NCBI GenBank assembly: GCA_963725065.1 | Contig: CAVRXD010000023.1 | Location: forward strand, 1 to 64,000 | DNA from: VAZQ01 sp963725065 | GTDB lineage: Bacteria; Pseudomonadota; Alphaproteobacteria; Rhizobiales; Xanthobacteraceae | Direction: 5' to 3' | Length of the DNA: 64,000 bases | Part shown: positions 17,697 through 28,130 of the stretch, one piece after another | How the letters are laid out: each line of letters opens with the position of its first letter | Position numbering within the stretch: position 1 is the first letter of the stretch | Program-made: the position numbers and the translations under genes | Notes under the pieces: generated by a model | The model's input: the letters and a program-made list of their open reading frames with translations, nothing else | What the model was told of the DNA's origin: nothing | Databases searched by the model: none

Positions 17697-19775
17697 CTAT
17701 TTTCTTTTGGTAGGCGGCAGGTCGGTACACACTCCTTCGAATACCTCTGCGGCCATGCCGATCGATTCGCTCAAAGTCGGATGCGGGTGAATCGTCTTGC
17801 CGATGTCCACCGGATCGCAACCCATTTCGACCGCCAGGCAAATCTCCCCGATCAGATCGCCCGCATGGGTGCCGACAATGCCGCCGCCGATCAATCGGTG
17901 GTTCGATTCATCGAATAGAAGCTTCGTGAAGCCCTCGTCGCGGCCATTGGCGATGGCCCGGCCGGACGCCGCCCAAGGAAACACCGCCTTGCCGTACTTG
18001 AGCCCTTGTACCTTGCATTGGTCCTCGGTTAGACCGGCCCAGGCGACCTCCGGATCGGTATAAGCAACCGAGGGGATCTGCCGCGCCTCCAAGACGCTGT
18101 TCTTTCCCGCCGCCGTTTCCGCCGCCACGTGCGCCTCGTGCACTGCCTTGTGCGCCAGCATCGGCTGGCCGACGACATCGCCGATCGCGAAGATGTGCGG
18201 CATGTTGGTGCGCATCTGATTGTCGACCGGAATAAAACCACGGTCGCTCACCGCGATGCCGGCCTTTTCGGCGTCGATACGTTTGCCGTTCGGGCTGCGC
18301 CCCACTGCCACGAGCACCATCTCATAGGTTTGTGGCTCGGCCGGCGCTTTCTCGCCTTCAAATCTGACCTGGATGCCGGCCGGAGTCGCCTCAGCCGATA
18401 CAGTCTTGGTCTTCAGCATCACCTTGTCAAAACGGCCGGCATTCTTCTTTTCCCACACCTTGACCAGGTCGCGATCGGCCCCGGTCATCAGCCCGTCGAG
18501 CATTTCGACTACATCGATGCGGGCGCCGAGCGTCGAGTAGACGGTCGCCATTTCAAGCCCGATGATGCCACCGCCAATTACCAGCATGGATTTGGGAACT
18601 TGGCGCAGCTCAAGCGCATCGGTGGAATCAACTACCCGCGGATCATCCGGCATGAACGGTAACTTGATTGCCTGTGAACCGGCCGCGATGATCACCTTAT
18701 CGAACTTTATTATCTTGCGGCCGCCGCCATTCCTGGGCGTGACTTCCAGGTGGTAAGGATCGAGAAATTTTCCCACCCCCTCGACAACCGTGACCTTGCG
18801 CGCCTTCGCCATGCTGGCAAGGCCGCTGGTCAACTTGCCGACCACCTTCTCCTTGTGGGTGCGCAACTTAGCGAGATCAATTTGCGGCTCAGCAAACGTG
18901 ATGCCATGCGCCGCCATCGCTTTCGCCTCTTCCATCACCGCAGCAGTATGAAGCAGCGCCTTTGACGGAATGCAGCCGACATTGAGGCAGACGCCGCCGA
19001 GTGTCGGATAGCGTTCCACCAGCACGGTCGTCAGACCGAGGTCGGCAGCGCGAAATGCCGCCGAGTAGCCGCCCGGGCCAGCGCCCAGTACGAGCATGTC
19101 GCATTCAATATCGAAGTTACCGGAATGCTTGGCTACTACGGGCGCCGCCAGAGGTGTCGTTGCGTTCTCGGGCTTGGCTGGAGCCGCCCCGGTGACTCCA
19201 GTCTCCAGGGATAGGATCAGGCTTCCGGCACTGACCTTGTCGCCGATCCTAACGTTCATCGCCTTGACGATTCCGGAGGCAGGCGAAGGCACCTCCATCG
19301 ACGCCTTATCGGACTCCAGCGTGATCAGTGGGTCCTCGGGCTTAACCTTGTCCCCGGCCTTCACCGCCACCTCGATGATCGGCACGTCCTTGAAGTCGCC
19401 GATATCGGGGACATGCACCTCGATCACTTCGTAAACACCAGCTGCTGCCCCATAATCGGCAACGGGGGCACCTTCACCCGAGGAGGTGCCACCGCCCTTG
19501 ACCTTTTCCTTGGGCGTGACGCCAGCAGGCGCGGCTTCAGCTTCGGCGATGACAATGAGCGAGCCTTCTGAGACCTTGTCGCCTACCTTGACCTTGAGTT
19601 CCTTCACGACGCCATCGACTGGCGACGGCACACCCATCGAAGCCTTGTCGGACTCAAGTGTGATCAATGATTGTTCGGTTTTGATCGGGTCGCCCGGTTG
19701 CACGAGCACCTCGATCACTGGCACATCTTCGAAATCGCCGATGTCGGGGACCTTGACCTCGATGAGGTTGGCCAT
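17697..19775 (-). CDS. lpd: dihydrolipoyl dehydrogenase (E3) with two lipoyl domains
   Basis: This flavoprotein reoxidises dihydrolipoamide with NAD+ as E3 of the pyruvate dehydrogenase complex. At 692 residues it is much longer than the usual 470. Two N-terminal lipoyl domains (lysines at 44 and 157 in ESDKASM motifs) precede the FAD domain (VLGAGPGGYSAAF near 230), the redox disulfide (GGVCLNVGCIPS), the NAD domain (LVIGGGIIGLEMATVY) and the catalytic His-Glu (HPHPTLSE) at the end. The first lipoyl motif has Gly in place of the usual Glu after KASM. It is the last gene of the aceE-aceF-lpd operon, 12 bases after aceF. Confidence 0.93.
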   Translation of the reverse strand: MANLIEVKVPDIGDFEDVPVIEVLVQPGDPIKTEQSLITLESDKASMGVPSPVDGVVKELKVKVGDKVSEGSLIVIAEAEAAPAGVTPKEKVKGGGTSSGEGAPVADYGAAAGVYEVIEVHVPDIGDFKDVPIIEVAVKAGDKVKPEDPLITLESDKASMEVPSPASGIVKAMNVRIGDKVSAGSLILSLETGVTGAAPAKPENATTPLAAPVVAKHSGNFDIECDMLVLGAGPGGYSAAFRAADLGLTTVLVERYPTLGGVCLNVGCIPSKALLHTAAVMEEAKAMAAHGITFAEPQIDLAKLRTHKEKVVGKLTSGLASMAKARKVTVVEGVGKFLDPYHLEVTPRNGGGRKIIKFDKVIIAAGSQAIKLPFMPDDPRVVDSTDALELRQVPKSMLVIGGGIIGLEMATVYSTLGARIDVVEMLDGLMTGADRDLVKVWEKKNAGRFDKVMLKTKTVSAEATPAGIQVRFEGEKAPAEPQTYEMVLVAVGRSPNGKRIDAEKAGIAVSDRGFIPVDNQMRTNMPHIFAIGDVVGQPMLAHKAVHEAHVAAETAAGKNSVLEARQIPSVAYTDPEVAWAGLTEDQCKVQGLKYGKAVFPWAASGRAIANGRDEGFTKLLFDESNHRLIGGGIVGTHAGDLIGEICLAVEMGCDPVDIGKTIHPHPTLSESIGMAAEVFEGVCTDLPPTKRK

Positions 19776-19787
19776 CGTTCAATTCCC

Positions 19788-21362
19788 CTATACGAGGGCG
19801 CGCCGCAGATCGGTAAGGAGGCTTCCGAAGTAAGAATTGAAGCGTGCCGCAGCTGCGCCATCGATCACGCGATGATCCCACGACAATGACAGCGGCTGCA
19901 TCAGGCGAGGCACGAACTGCTTGCCATCCCACACCGGCTTCTGGAACGATCGGCAGGCGCCCATGATCGCGACTTCCGGCGCGTTGATAATCGGCGTGAA
20001 ATAAGTGCCGCCAATCCCGCCGAGACTCGAGATGGTAAACGTGCCGCCCTGCATTTGATCGGGCTTGAGCTTGCCGTCACGAGCGAGCTTCGCGAGATCG
20101 CCCATCTCTTTCGCGATTTCGATCACGCCCTTCTTGTCGGCGTCGCGGATGACGGGCACGACCAAGCCCTGCGGCGTGTCCGCCGCAAAACCAATGTGGT
20201 AGTACTTTTTGAGGATTAGATTGTCGCCGTCGAGCGAGGCGTTGAATTCCGGGAATTTCTTCAGCGATGTCGCTGCCGCCTTGATCATGAAGGCGAGCAT
20301 GCTCACGCGCGCTCCCGACTTCTCGTTCTCTTTGTTGAGCTGTTTGCGGAATTCCTCGATATCGGTGATGTCGCACTCGTCGTGATTGGTGACGTGCGGG
20401 ATCATCACCCAGTTGCGATGCAGGGTCGGGCCGGAGATTTTCTTGATCCGCGAGAGCGGTTTGGTCTCGATCGGCCCGAACTTGGCGAAATCGACCTTTG
20501 GCCAAGGCAACAGGCCGAGCTCCGCTCCATCCGGAGCGCTTCGTGCAGGCGTATCGACAGCCGGCGCCTTGGTGAAGTTCGCGACGTCTTCCGGCAGGAT
20601 TCGCCCGCGGCGTCCCGTGCCCTTGACTTCGTGCAGGTCGATGCCGAGTTCGCGCGCGCGTTTGCGCACTGACGGGCCGGCATAGGGAACCTCGAGGGCG
20701 GGCACAGGAGGTGAGGGCGCGACCGAGGGAGCAGCAACAAAGCCAGGTGCGGAGGATGGCCTGGGTGGAGCGGTTTCGGCAGGTACCCTGGCTGCTACCT
20801 GCGGCGCTTCCGCTGCATTGGTCGTCAAGACGAGGAGTACCGTGCCCTCACTCACGCGATCGCCAAGCTTGATCTTCAACTCCTGCACAACGCCGCCGAG
20901 CGGAGAGGGAACCTCCATCGAGGCCTTGTCGGATTCGAGAGTGACGATTGGCTGCTCCGCCTTGATCGTGTCGCCCGCCTTGACCATGACCTCAATGATT
21001 GGCACTCCCTTGAACTCTCCGATGTCCGGCACTCGGACTTCGGCAACACCGGCCGGCGCGCTGGTTGGTGCTGGCGGTGGGGAAACCGCGGGCTTTACGG
21101 GCTCCGCGGCCGGGCCGGCGCCGTCGAGTTCGAGGCTTAAGATCGGCGTTCCCTGGCTCACTCTGTCGCCAATTTTAATTGCGACGCTCTTCACAACACC
21201 CGCATACGGGGATGGCACCTCCATCGATGCCTTGTCGGATTCAAGCGTGAGGAGCGGCGCTTCCGCCTCGACCCAGTCCCCCGGCTTCACTTGAAGTTCG
21301 ATAACAGGGACATCCTTGAAGTCGCCGATATCGGGAACGAGGACTTGCCTGACATCTCCCAT
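19788..21362 (-). CDS. aceF: dihydrolipoyllysine-residue acetyltransferase (E2)
   Basis: E2 core of the pyruvate dehydrogenase complex; it transfers the acetyl group from lipoamide to CoA. The 524-residue product has two lipoyl domains (ESDKASMEV, lysines near 44 and 155), Ala/Pro-rich flexible linkers, a peripheral subunit-binding domain (VPYAGPSVRKRARELGIDL), and the catalytic domain with the active-site motif SLSWDHRVIDGAAAARF at the C-terminus. ATG 21362 begins directly at the first lipoyl domain. An upstream TTG at 21413 would overlap the aceE stop by four bases and cannot be excluded. It lies between aceE and lpd on the same strand. Confidence 0.92.
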   Translation of the reverse strand: MGDVRQVLVPDIGDFKDVPVIELQVKPGDWVEAEAPLLTLESDKASMEVPSPYAGVVKSVAIKIGDRVSQGTPILSLELDGAGPAAEPVKPAVSPPPAPTSAPAGVAEVRVPDIGEFKGVPIIEVMVKAGDTIKAEQPIVTLESDKASMEVPSPLGGVVQELKIKLGDRVSEGTVLLVLTTNAAEAPQVAARVPAETAPPRPSSAPGFVAAPSVAPSPPVPALEVPYAGPSVRKRARELGIDLHEVKGTGRRGRILPEDVANFTKAPAVDTPARSAPDGAELGLLPWPKVDFAKFGPIETKPLSRIKKISGPTLHRNWVMIPHVTNHDECDITDIEEFRKQLNKENEKSGARVSMLAFMIKAAATSLKKFPEFNASLDGDNLILKKYYHIGFAADTPQGLVVPVIRDADKKGVIEIAKEMGDLAKLARDGKLKPDQMQGGTFTISSLGGIGGTYFTPIINAPEVAIMGACRSFQKPVWDGKQFVPRLMQPLSLSWDHRVIDGAAAARFNSYFGSLLTDLRRALV

Positions 21363-21409
21363 TACATGCCTCGCTCGGTACGTGCTGTCGGAACGACGCG
21401 TAAGCGTTA

Positions 21410-24070
21410 TCAAACCGTCCAGGGTGGTGGACTATCCGGATCGATGCCGTATTTCGTGATCGCCTCGCTCACTTTGGCCTTAGGCACGGCACCCTCATCG
21501 GCAAGCAACTTCAGGGCTGCGATCGCGACGTAATGACGGTTCACCTCGAAGAACTTGCGTAGCGCTACCCGATAGTCGCTGCGGCCGAAGCCATCGGTGC
21601 CAAGACACAGGTAGCGACACGGCACATAAGGCCTAATCTGTTCTGCAAAGGCGCGCATATAGTCGGTCGCGGCCACCACGGGGCCAGTATGAGTGGCAAG
21701 GCATTCCTCGACATAGCTGCGTCGCGGCGGTTCGGTTGGATGCAGGAGGTTCCAGCGTTCCGCGGCAAGACCATCGCGACGCAACTCATTGAAGCTGGGG
21801 CAGCTCCAAATGTCGGCCGCGACGCCGAAATCCTTCTGCAAAAGGTCCGCGGCAGCGATCACTTCGCGCAGGATCGTGCCGCTTCCGAGGAGCTGGACGC
21901 GCGGGCCTTTATTCTTCGTTATGTCAGCGTGGAACAGATACATGCCGCGTCGGATGCCGTCTTCCACGCCCTTCGGCATTGCCGGGTGCGGATAGTTTTC
22001 ATTCATCAAGGTAATGTAGTAGTAAACGTCTTCCTGATCTTTGAACATGCGGCGCAGGCCATCCTGGATGATGACCGCGACTTCGTACGCAAAGGTCGGG
22101 TCGTAGGAGACACAGTTCGGGATCGTGGCCGCTAGCAGATGGCTATGGCCGTCCTCGTGCTGAAGTCCTTCGCCGTTAAGCGTAGTCCGGCCGGCCGTCC
22201 CGCCGAGCAGAAAGCCACGCGCCCGCATGTCGCCGGCCGCCCACGCGAGGTCCCCGACGCGTTGAAGTCCGAACATCGAGTAATAAATATAAAATGGGAT
22301 CATGGGGACGTTGCTGGTGCTATACGATGTCGCGGCCGCAATCCAGGACGACATGGCTCCAGCTTCGTTAATACCCTCTTGGAGCATCTGACCGGACTTA
22401 TCTTCGCGGTAATACATCAGCTGGTCGGCGTCTTGCGGCTTATAGAGCTGGCCGATCTGAGAGAAGATGCCGAGCTGTCGGAACATCCCCTCCATGCCGA
22501 AGGTGCGGGATTCATCTGGAACGATCGGCACGACGAACCGGCCAATTGTTTTGTCGCGCAACAGCGTATTGAGAATACGGACGAACGCCATGGTGGTGGA
22601 AATTTCGCGTTCGTCGGTACTGGCAAGCTGTGCCGAGAATGCCGAAAGCTCCGGTATCGCAATCGATGTCGATTTCCGCCGTCGCTGGGGCAGGCTCCCG
22701 CCAAGCTGTTTGCGCCGCTCCTGCAGATACCTCTGCTCCGGGCTACCTTCCGCAAGAGTCAGAAACGGAATCTGTTCAAGATTCGCATCGGTCACCGGAA
22801 TTGAAAATCGATCTCGGAACTTTCGCAGCGCCTCCAGACCCATCTTCTTCTGCTGATGAGTAATCATCTGTCCTTCGCCGGCCTCACCCATGCCGTATCC
22901 TTTGACGGTCTTGGCAAGGATGACGGTCGGTTCGCCAGAATGCTTCGCTGCTGATGCGTAAGCCGCATAAACTTTAACCGGATCGCTACCACCACGCCGC
23001 AGAGCCCAGATTTCATCATCAGTCCAATCCTGCACCAAAGCGGCAGTCTCAGGATACTTGCCGAAGAATTGCTGACGCACATAAGCGCCGTTTTTCGACT
23101 TGAAATCCTGATATTCTCCGTCGACGCATTCCTCCATGCGCTTGCGCAGCAGTCCGGAAGTATCCTTCGCTAGCAATCGGTCCCAGCCCGATCCCCACAA
23201 CACTTTAATGACGTTCCAGCCGGCGCCTCGGAAGTTACCTTCGAGCTCCTGCACGATTTTCCCGTTGCCGCGTACTGGTCCGTCAAGGCGCTGGAGATTG
23301 CAGTTGATGACGAAGATTAGATTGTCGAGTCCTTCACGGCCGGCCAGCGATATCGCTCCGAGCGACTCCGGCTCATCCATCTCGCCGTCGCCCATGAAGG
23401 CCCACACCTTACGGCGCGACGTGTCGGCAATGCCGCGGCCGTGGAGATATTTGAGGAACCGAGCTTGGTAAATCGCCATCAACGGCCCAAGCCCCATGGA
23501 CACCGTAGGGAATTGCCAGAATTCCGGCATCAACCACGGATGGGGATAGGACGAGAGGCCTTTGCCCTTTGCTTCTTGCCTGAAGCCCAGCAATTGCTCC
23601 TCGGTCAGCCTGCCTTCGATAAATGCGCGGGCATAAATACCGGGCGCCGAGTGGCCCTGCATGTAAATGAGATCGCCGCCATGCGTGTCAGTCGGCGCAT
23701 GCCAGAAATGTCCAAAGCCGATATCGTAAAGCGTCGCAGCCGACTGGAAGCTTGCGATGTGGCCGCCGAGCTCAGAGGATTCCTTGTTGGCGCGCAGAAT
23801 GATTGCAACGGCATTCCATCGAATGACCGAACGGATGCGGTGTTCAATGTCTCGGTCCCAGTCGGCACGCGCCTCGCGCTGCGGCGGGATCGTATTAATG
23901 TACGGGGTATTCGAAACAGACGGTACAGGAACGCCGACGCGATACGCTTCGTCTGTCAGCCGTGCCAGCAGATAGGCCGCGCGAGCTGGACCCTGATGAT
24001 GCAGCACGGCACGGAGCGAATCGAGCCATTCGTTCGTTTCTGACGTATCAAGATCTGTGCTTCCGCTCAT
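21410..24070 (-). CDS. aceE: pyruvate dehydrogenase E1 component, homodimeric type
   Basis: Thiamine-diphosphate enzyme that decarboxylates pyruvate and acetylates the lipoyl groups of E2. The 886-residue product has the AceE layout: DRDIEHRIRSVIRWNAVAI near 75, HATFQSAATLYDIGFGHFW-like region (IASFQSAATLYDIGFGHFW), the ThDP motif GDGEMDEPES, and the transketolase-like centre and C-terminal domains. Length matches the family (about 885). It is the first gene of the operon, with about 120 bases of upstream DNA for a promoter. Homodimeric E1 is less common in Rhizobiales than the alpha/beta type, so a second PDH may exist elsewhere. Confidence 0.93.
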   Translation of the reverse strand: MSGSTDLDTSETNEWLDSLRAVLHHQGPARAAYLLARLTDEAYRVGVPVPSVSNTPYINTIPPQREARADWDRDIEHRIRSVIRWNAVAIILRANKESSELGGHIASFQSAATLYDIGFGHFWHAPTDTHGGDLIYMQGHSAPGIYARAFIEGRLTEEQLLGFRQEAKGKGLSSYPHPWLMPEFWQFPTVSMGLGPLMAIYQARFLKYLHGRGIADTSRRKVWAFMGDGEMDEPESLGAISLAGREGLDNLIFVINCNLQRLDGPVRGNGKIVQELEGNFRGAGWNVIKVLWGSGWDRLLAKDTSGLLRKRMEECVDGEYQDFKSKNGAYVRQQFFGKYPETAALVQDWTDDEIWALRRGGSDPVKVYAAYASAAKHSGEPTVILAKTVKGYGMGEAGEGQMITHQQKKMGLEALRKFRDRFSIPVTDANLEQIPFLTLAEGSPEQRYLQERRKQLGGSLPQRRRKSTSIAIPELSAFSAQLASTDEREISTTMAFVRILNTLLRDKTIGRFVVPIVPDESRTFGMEGMFRQLGIFSQIGQLYKPQDADQLMYYREDKSGQMLQEGINEAGAMSSWIAAATSYSTSNVPMIPFYIYYSMFGLQRVGDLAWAAGDMRARGFLLGGTAGRTTLNGEGLQHEDGHSHLLAATIPNCVSYDPTFAYEVAVIIQDGLRRMFKDQEDVYYYITLMNENYPHPAMPKGVEDGIRRGMYLFHADITKNKGPRVQLLGSGTILREVIAAADLLQKDFGVAADIWSCPSFNELRRDGLAAERWNLLHPTEPPRRSYVEECLATHTGPVVAATDYMRAFAEQIRPYVPCRYLCLGTDGFGRSDYRVALRKFFEVNRHYVAIAALKLLADEGAVPKAKVSEAITKYGIDPDSPPPWTV

Positions 24071-24193
24071 CGCACGCTCCTTCGAGCAGCGTTAGAAACG
24101 TTTGCCACCGGCGCGGCCAAAACTTCCGATCATGATGCAGCGGTGGAACTATTTTCGAGCGTTCGGAGCGAATAAGACACATCTCTCGAATGC

Positions 24194-25984
24194 CTAGCCC
24201 GGGATCACCTCAAAAGACTCTTCTTCAAATCGAACCGACGTTTTGGCTTTCCTACGTATTTGAGTAGCGACGACGTCCACATCTCCCTTGGTGGTGAGGA
24301 CGACCCCATAGATATTGAGAGCGACAGCCGAGCTGACATAACCTTCGCGCACGTCCTCAGCGACGAGCTCAGGGTCGCGCTCCATTGGATCACCGAAGCC
24401 ACCTCCGCCACCGGACTGCATCATGTAGGCATCTCCCCTATTGAGGCGAACGTTGAAGATCTTGGCGTTCGGGAGATCCTTTTCCCACCTGCCATCTCGG
24501 CGAATCCCAATACTGTTGCCAGCAGCCTCGCCTCCGCCTTCCAGACCCCACGGCTTGCAGTGCATCCGATCTATGCGCGTGGTGAGAGAAAACGGCGACA
24601 ACGCTTGAACCACCATTTCCGCGCCGAGCCCGCCGCGAGTGCGGCCCGCACCGCTGCTGTCTTCCCGAATGGAGTAACGCTCTACTAAGACCGGATATTT
24701 CGCTTCAAGCTGTTCCGACGGACTGTTGTGCGTGTCACCGTCATTGATGCAGACGGTAACAGAGACCCCGTCCTCATTCTTTTTCGCACCCCAGCCCCCG
24801 CCCAGTGGGCCAATTCCGACGATAAACAATTTGCCATCGGCAGGAGAGATGCCGTGAATGTTTGGGAAGACCAGGTCCGCATGATGTCCGGCAATGGTGC
24901 GGTCTGGAATGGCCTTGGCGAACGCCTTGAAGACAGTGTCAATGACTGTCATCGGATAGGTCATCCACACCCGCATGGGGAATGGCCGCTCGGCGCTGAT
25001 CACCCGCCCCATTGGCATGATCACCTTCAAGTTGCGGAAGCTGCCGTCGTTGACCGGATAATCAGTAGCGGTAGTCAGGCATTTGAAAGCAACCTGCGCG
25101 CAGGCAACGCCAGTGGTCACTCCGGAATTGTAGAAGCCCCTGACCTGACGACTCACTTCTGAGAGGTCAATGGTCATCTCGTCGCCTCGCTTCTCCACAC
25201 GAACTTTGATCGGAACTTTCTTTCCTATTTCCAGACCATCGTCGTCCATGAATGATTCAGCTTCATAGATTCCGTCTGGGATCGAGCGCGTGTTTGCACG
25301 CGCAACCGCTTCGGAATGGTCCATGATCTGCGCGATTGACCCCAAGACCGCGTCCTTGCCGTAGCGCTCCACGAGTTCCAAGAACCGGCGCTCGCCTGTG
25401 GTAACGGCGGTAATCTGCGCACGAAGATCGCCCATCGCGCGTTCCGATAAGCGGACGTTCATAGCGATAATATCCACGAGTTCCTGGTTGACCACTCCTT
25501 CTCGCCGGTACTTAACGATTGGGATCTGGATACCCTCGGAGTAAATGTCGGTTGTCACTTGACCTAAAGTGCCTCCAACATCGAGCCAATGCGCCATGCA
25601 GCAAGTGAACGCGACCAACTCGCCCTGATGGAAAACTGGCATTGTAAAAGTAAAGTGGTTTAAGTGACTCCCCGTGGTGTATGCATCGTTCGTCACCAAG
25701 ATATCGCCGGGTTTAATCTCAGACAGGCCATAGCGTTTAATCTTTGCCTTGACCGTCTCCGACATTCCGCGGATGAACATCGGAAGCCCGAGGCCGATCG
25801 AGACGGTGTCGCCGTTGGTCGTGAACAAGCCGACCGTGAAATCGAGCGCTTCGTAAATGATTAAGTTATACGCGGTTCGCGTCAAATTGGTCTTCATCTC
25901 CTCCGTAACTGCCAGGAGGCCATTCCGGATTATTTCCACTGTCACCGGATCGACGGTCTGAGCCTTTGAAGTGGACGTGCTCAT
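24194..25984 (-). CDS. hydantoinase B/oxoprolinase family protein
   Basis: The 596-residue product is a complete HyuB-type subunit: DPVTVEIIRNGLLAVTEEMK at the start, PGDILVTNDAYTTGSHLNHF, LDVGGTLGQVTTDIYSEGIQ, and the glycine-rich end MQSGGGGGFGDPMERDPELV. HyuA/HyuB pairs carry out ATP-dependent opening of cyclic amides (N-methylhydantoin, 5-oxoproline) or carboxylate acetone/acetophenone-like ketones. It overlaps the hyuA-type gene by four bases (ATGA at 25981-25984), which implies translational coupling and a stable complex. The substrate is not evident. Confidence 0.88.
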   Translation of the reverse strand: MSTSTSKAQTVDPVTVEIIRNGLLAVTEEMKTNLTRTAYNLIIYEALDFTVGLFTTNGDTVSIGLGLPMFIRGMSETVKAKIKRYGLSEIKPGDILVTNDAYTTGSHLNHFTFTMPVFHQGELVAFTCCMAHWLDVGGTLGQVTTDIYSEGIQIPIVKYRREGVVNQELVDIIAMNVRLSERAMGDLRAQITAVTTGERRFLELVERYGKDAVLGSIAQIMDHSEAVARANTRSIPDGIYEAESFMDDDGLEIGKKVPIKVRVEKRGDEMTIDLSEVSRQVRGFYNSGVTTGVACAQVAFKCLTTATDYPVNDGSFRNLKVIMPMGRVISAERPFPMRVWMTYPMTVIDTVFKAFAKAIPDRTIAGHHADLVFPNIHGISPADGKLFIVGIGPLGGGWGAKKNEDGVSVTVCINDGDTHNSPSEQLEAKYPVLVERYSIREDSSGAGRTRGGLGAEMVVQALSPFSLTTRIDRMHCKPWGLEGGGEAAGNSIGIRRDGRWEKDLPNAKIFNVRLNRGDAYMMQSGGGGGFGDPMERDPELVAEDVREGYVSSAVALNIYGVVLTTKGDVDVVATQIRRKAKTSVRFEEESFEVIPG

Positions 25985-28077
25985 TTGCGCTCACTCCCAA
26001 TGAGAATTTGTAGATTTCCAAATCCATCCACGGTCAATTCGTCACCCGGCTGAACCACTGTGGTCGAGGCATGTTCCTCTATCAATGCCGGTCCATTCAC
26101 GCGATTGCCGCTCCGCAAGCTTGCTCGCTTGAAAACGGGCGTGGAGACAAAGCCTTGATTGCGAAAGTACACGTCCTTGCTCGTCCGCAAGGCTTCCTTT
26201 AACGGTTCCGCTTGCCCTTCATCGACAGTGTGCCGGGGTGGCTTCCGCATAGTGCCCAGCACCGTGGTACGCAAACTGACGAGGTCTGCCGGCTCGAGCG
26301 GGGCAGACGTGCCATAGCGAATGGCGTGGACCTCATCAAACCGCCGCTTGATCGCGTTTCGATCCTTGCTTGCAAAGAATTCGCCCGGCAATTCGACTGT
26401 AACGGCGTGCTCCTGACCGACGTATCGCATATCGGCCGCGCGCTCTATTACGATGCCTTCCGGGCGGATGGCCGACATAGCGACAGCATCGCGCCCCTCC
26501 TCTTCCATCGAAGAGTAGAGGCCCTCGATCTCCTCGAAGGACACCTCTTCGAGTTTGCGAAAGCAGGATCTCACATAATCATATCGCAGATCGCTGAAAA
26601 GCATCCCATAGGCGGAAAAATAACCGGGCGCGAACGGGATGAGGACGTTCTTGATGCCGATCTCGCGAGCAATAGCAGAGGCATGTAGCGGCCCCGCGCC
26701 GCCGTAAACCACCATCAGGAAACTGCCCGCATCGAGGCCACGCTCGGTGGTAACCGCTTTGACCGCATAGGACATCGCCGTTACTGCGATGCGCAGAATC
26801 CCGTCTGCCGCTTGAGTAATATCGAGTCCGAGCGGCATAGCCAGTTTTTGATCCATAGCCCGCTTTGCCGCAGCGACGTCAAGCTTCATTTCGCCGCCCA
26901 AAAAGTTATCTGCGTCCAACCTTCCCAAAAGAACATTGGCGTCGGTCACTGTCGGTTCCGTTCCACCTCGCCCATAACAGGCGGGTCCCGGAATGGAGCC
27001 TGCGCTTTGCGGGCCAACCCGCAACGAATTGCCCTCGCCGACACGAGCGATGCTGCCGCCACCGGTCCCGACTTCAAAGATATCCATCATGGGGATTTGT
27101 ATAGGCAGCGCTTTCTCGTATCCGCCAATCAGGGCGCTCCCGGTTGTCAGCGGTTTGCTGTCGCTGATCACGCCAGCTTTTGCGGTCGTGCCCCCCATAT
27201 CGAACGCAATGGCGTCCTTAAGGCCAAGTTGCGCACAAATGGCTTGGGCGCCGATCACACCAGCCGCTGGGCCGGACTCAAGCATTCGGACGCAATCCCG
27301 GCGCGCATGCTCGATTGGAAAGAGTCCTCCGGTAGATTGGACGACAAAAAAATCGCCGCCGAAGCCTTGTTGTTTAAGGTGCTGCTCCAGCTGTGCCAGA
27401 TACTGCGCTACGCGAGGCCCAACATACGCATTGGCGACAACCGTGGAGGCCCGCTCAAATTCCCTATACTCCTGCGAAAGTTCGTGTGAAGCCGAAACAA
27501 ACGCGTCTGGTAGCTCCTCGCGGACCAGTTCCTTCACTCTGCTCTCGTGAGCTGGATTTCGATAGGAATGAAGGAGCAAGATTGCGACCGACTCGATGCC
27601 GCGCTCCTTAAGCGATCTTGCAAGCGCGCGGACGGCATTTTCGTCAAGCTTCTTGTAAACTTTACCATCCGCAAGAAGCCGCTCACTTACTTCGAAACGG
27701 GACGACCGTTTGACAAGCGGTTCGTGCTTGGAAAAGAAAAGGTTGTATGCATCCGGGCGGTTTACACGCCCAATCTCGTAGATGTCGCGAAAACCTTCGG
27801 TGATGAGCAAAGCGGTATTTGCTCCATTCCGTTCTAGCAGCGTGTTGATGGCGATCGTCGACCCGTGCAGAAACAAGTATGCGTCGGCAGAATTTACGCC
27901 TGCACCGTCCATCGTGTTTTGAATGCCATCGACCAGCGCGCCGTGCGTGGACAGCGCCTTTCCAAACATCAGTCTGCCCTCAGCTTCGTCGAAAGCAGCC
28001 AGATCGGTGAATGTGCCACCGATATCTACTGCGATCCGAAGACGGCCTTTGGTCCCAGATTGTTCAGTGACTGCCAT
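25981..28077 (-). CDS. hydantoinase A/oxoprolinase family protein
   Basis: The 698-residue product carries the ATP-binding N-terminus of the family (RIAVDIGGTFTDLAAFDEAE), the STIAINTLLERNGANTALLI and TTEGFRD-type region, and the second actin-like segment with FDMGGTTAKAGVISD and GTGGGSIARV. It is the ATP-using partner of the HyuB-type subunit downstream. ATG 28077 is favoured because GGTGGGAATT precedes it and the protein then starts just before the first strand; the frame reaches back to 28134. It follows the fumarylacetoacetate-hydrolase-family gene by 53 bases. Confidence 0.88.
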   Translation of the reverse strand: MAVTEQSGTKGRLRIAVDIGGTFTDLAAFDEAEGRLMFGKALSTHGALVDGIQNTMDGAGVNSADAYLFLHGSTIAINTLLERNGANTALLITEGFRDIYEIGRVNRPDAYNLFFSKHEPLVKRSSRFEVSERLLADGKVYKKLDENAVRALARSLKERGIESVAILLLHSYRNPAHESRVKELVREELPDAFVSASHELSQEYREFERASTVVANAYVGPRVAQYLAQLEQHLKQQGFGGDFFVVQSTGGLFPIEHARRDCVRMLESGPAAGVIGAQAICAQLGLKDAIAFDMGGTTAKAGVISDSKPLTTGSALIGGYEKALPIQIPMMDIFEVGTGGGSIARVGEGNSLRVGPQSAGSIPGPACYGRGGTEPTVTDANVLLGRLDADNFLGGEMKLDVAAAKRAMDQKLAMPLGLDITQAADGILRIAVTAMSYAVKAVTTERGLDAGSFLMVVYGGAGPLHASAIAREIGIKNVLIPFAPGYFSAYGMLFSDLRYDYVRSCFRKLEEVSFEEIEGLYSSMEEEGRDAVAMSAIRPEGIVIERAADMRYVGQEHAVTVELPGEFFASKDRNAIKRRFDEVHAIRYGTSAPLEPADLVSLRTTVLGTMRKPPRHTVDEGQAEPLKEALRTSKDVYFRNQGFVSTPVFKRASLRSGNRVNGPALIEEHASTTVVQPGDELTVDGFGNLQILIGSERK

Positions 28078-28130
28078 AATTCCCACCTTTGCCGTACAGA
28101 GTATTTCTTGTGAGAGTTGCTCACTTGACC

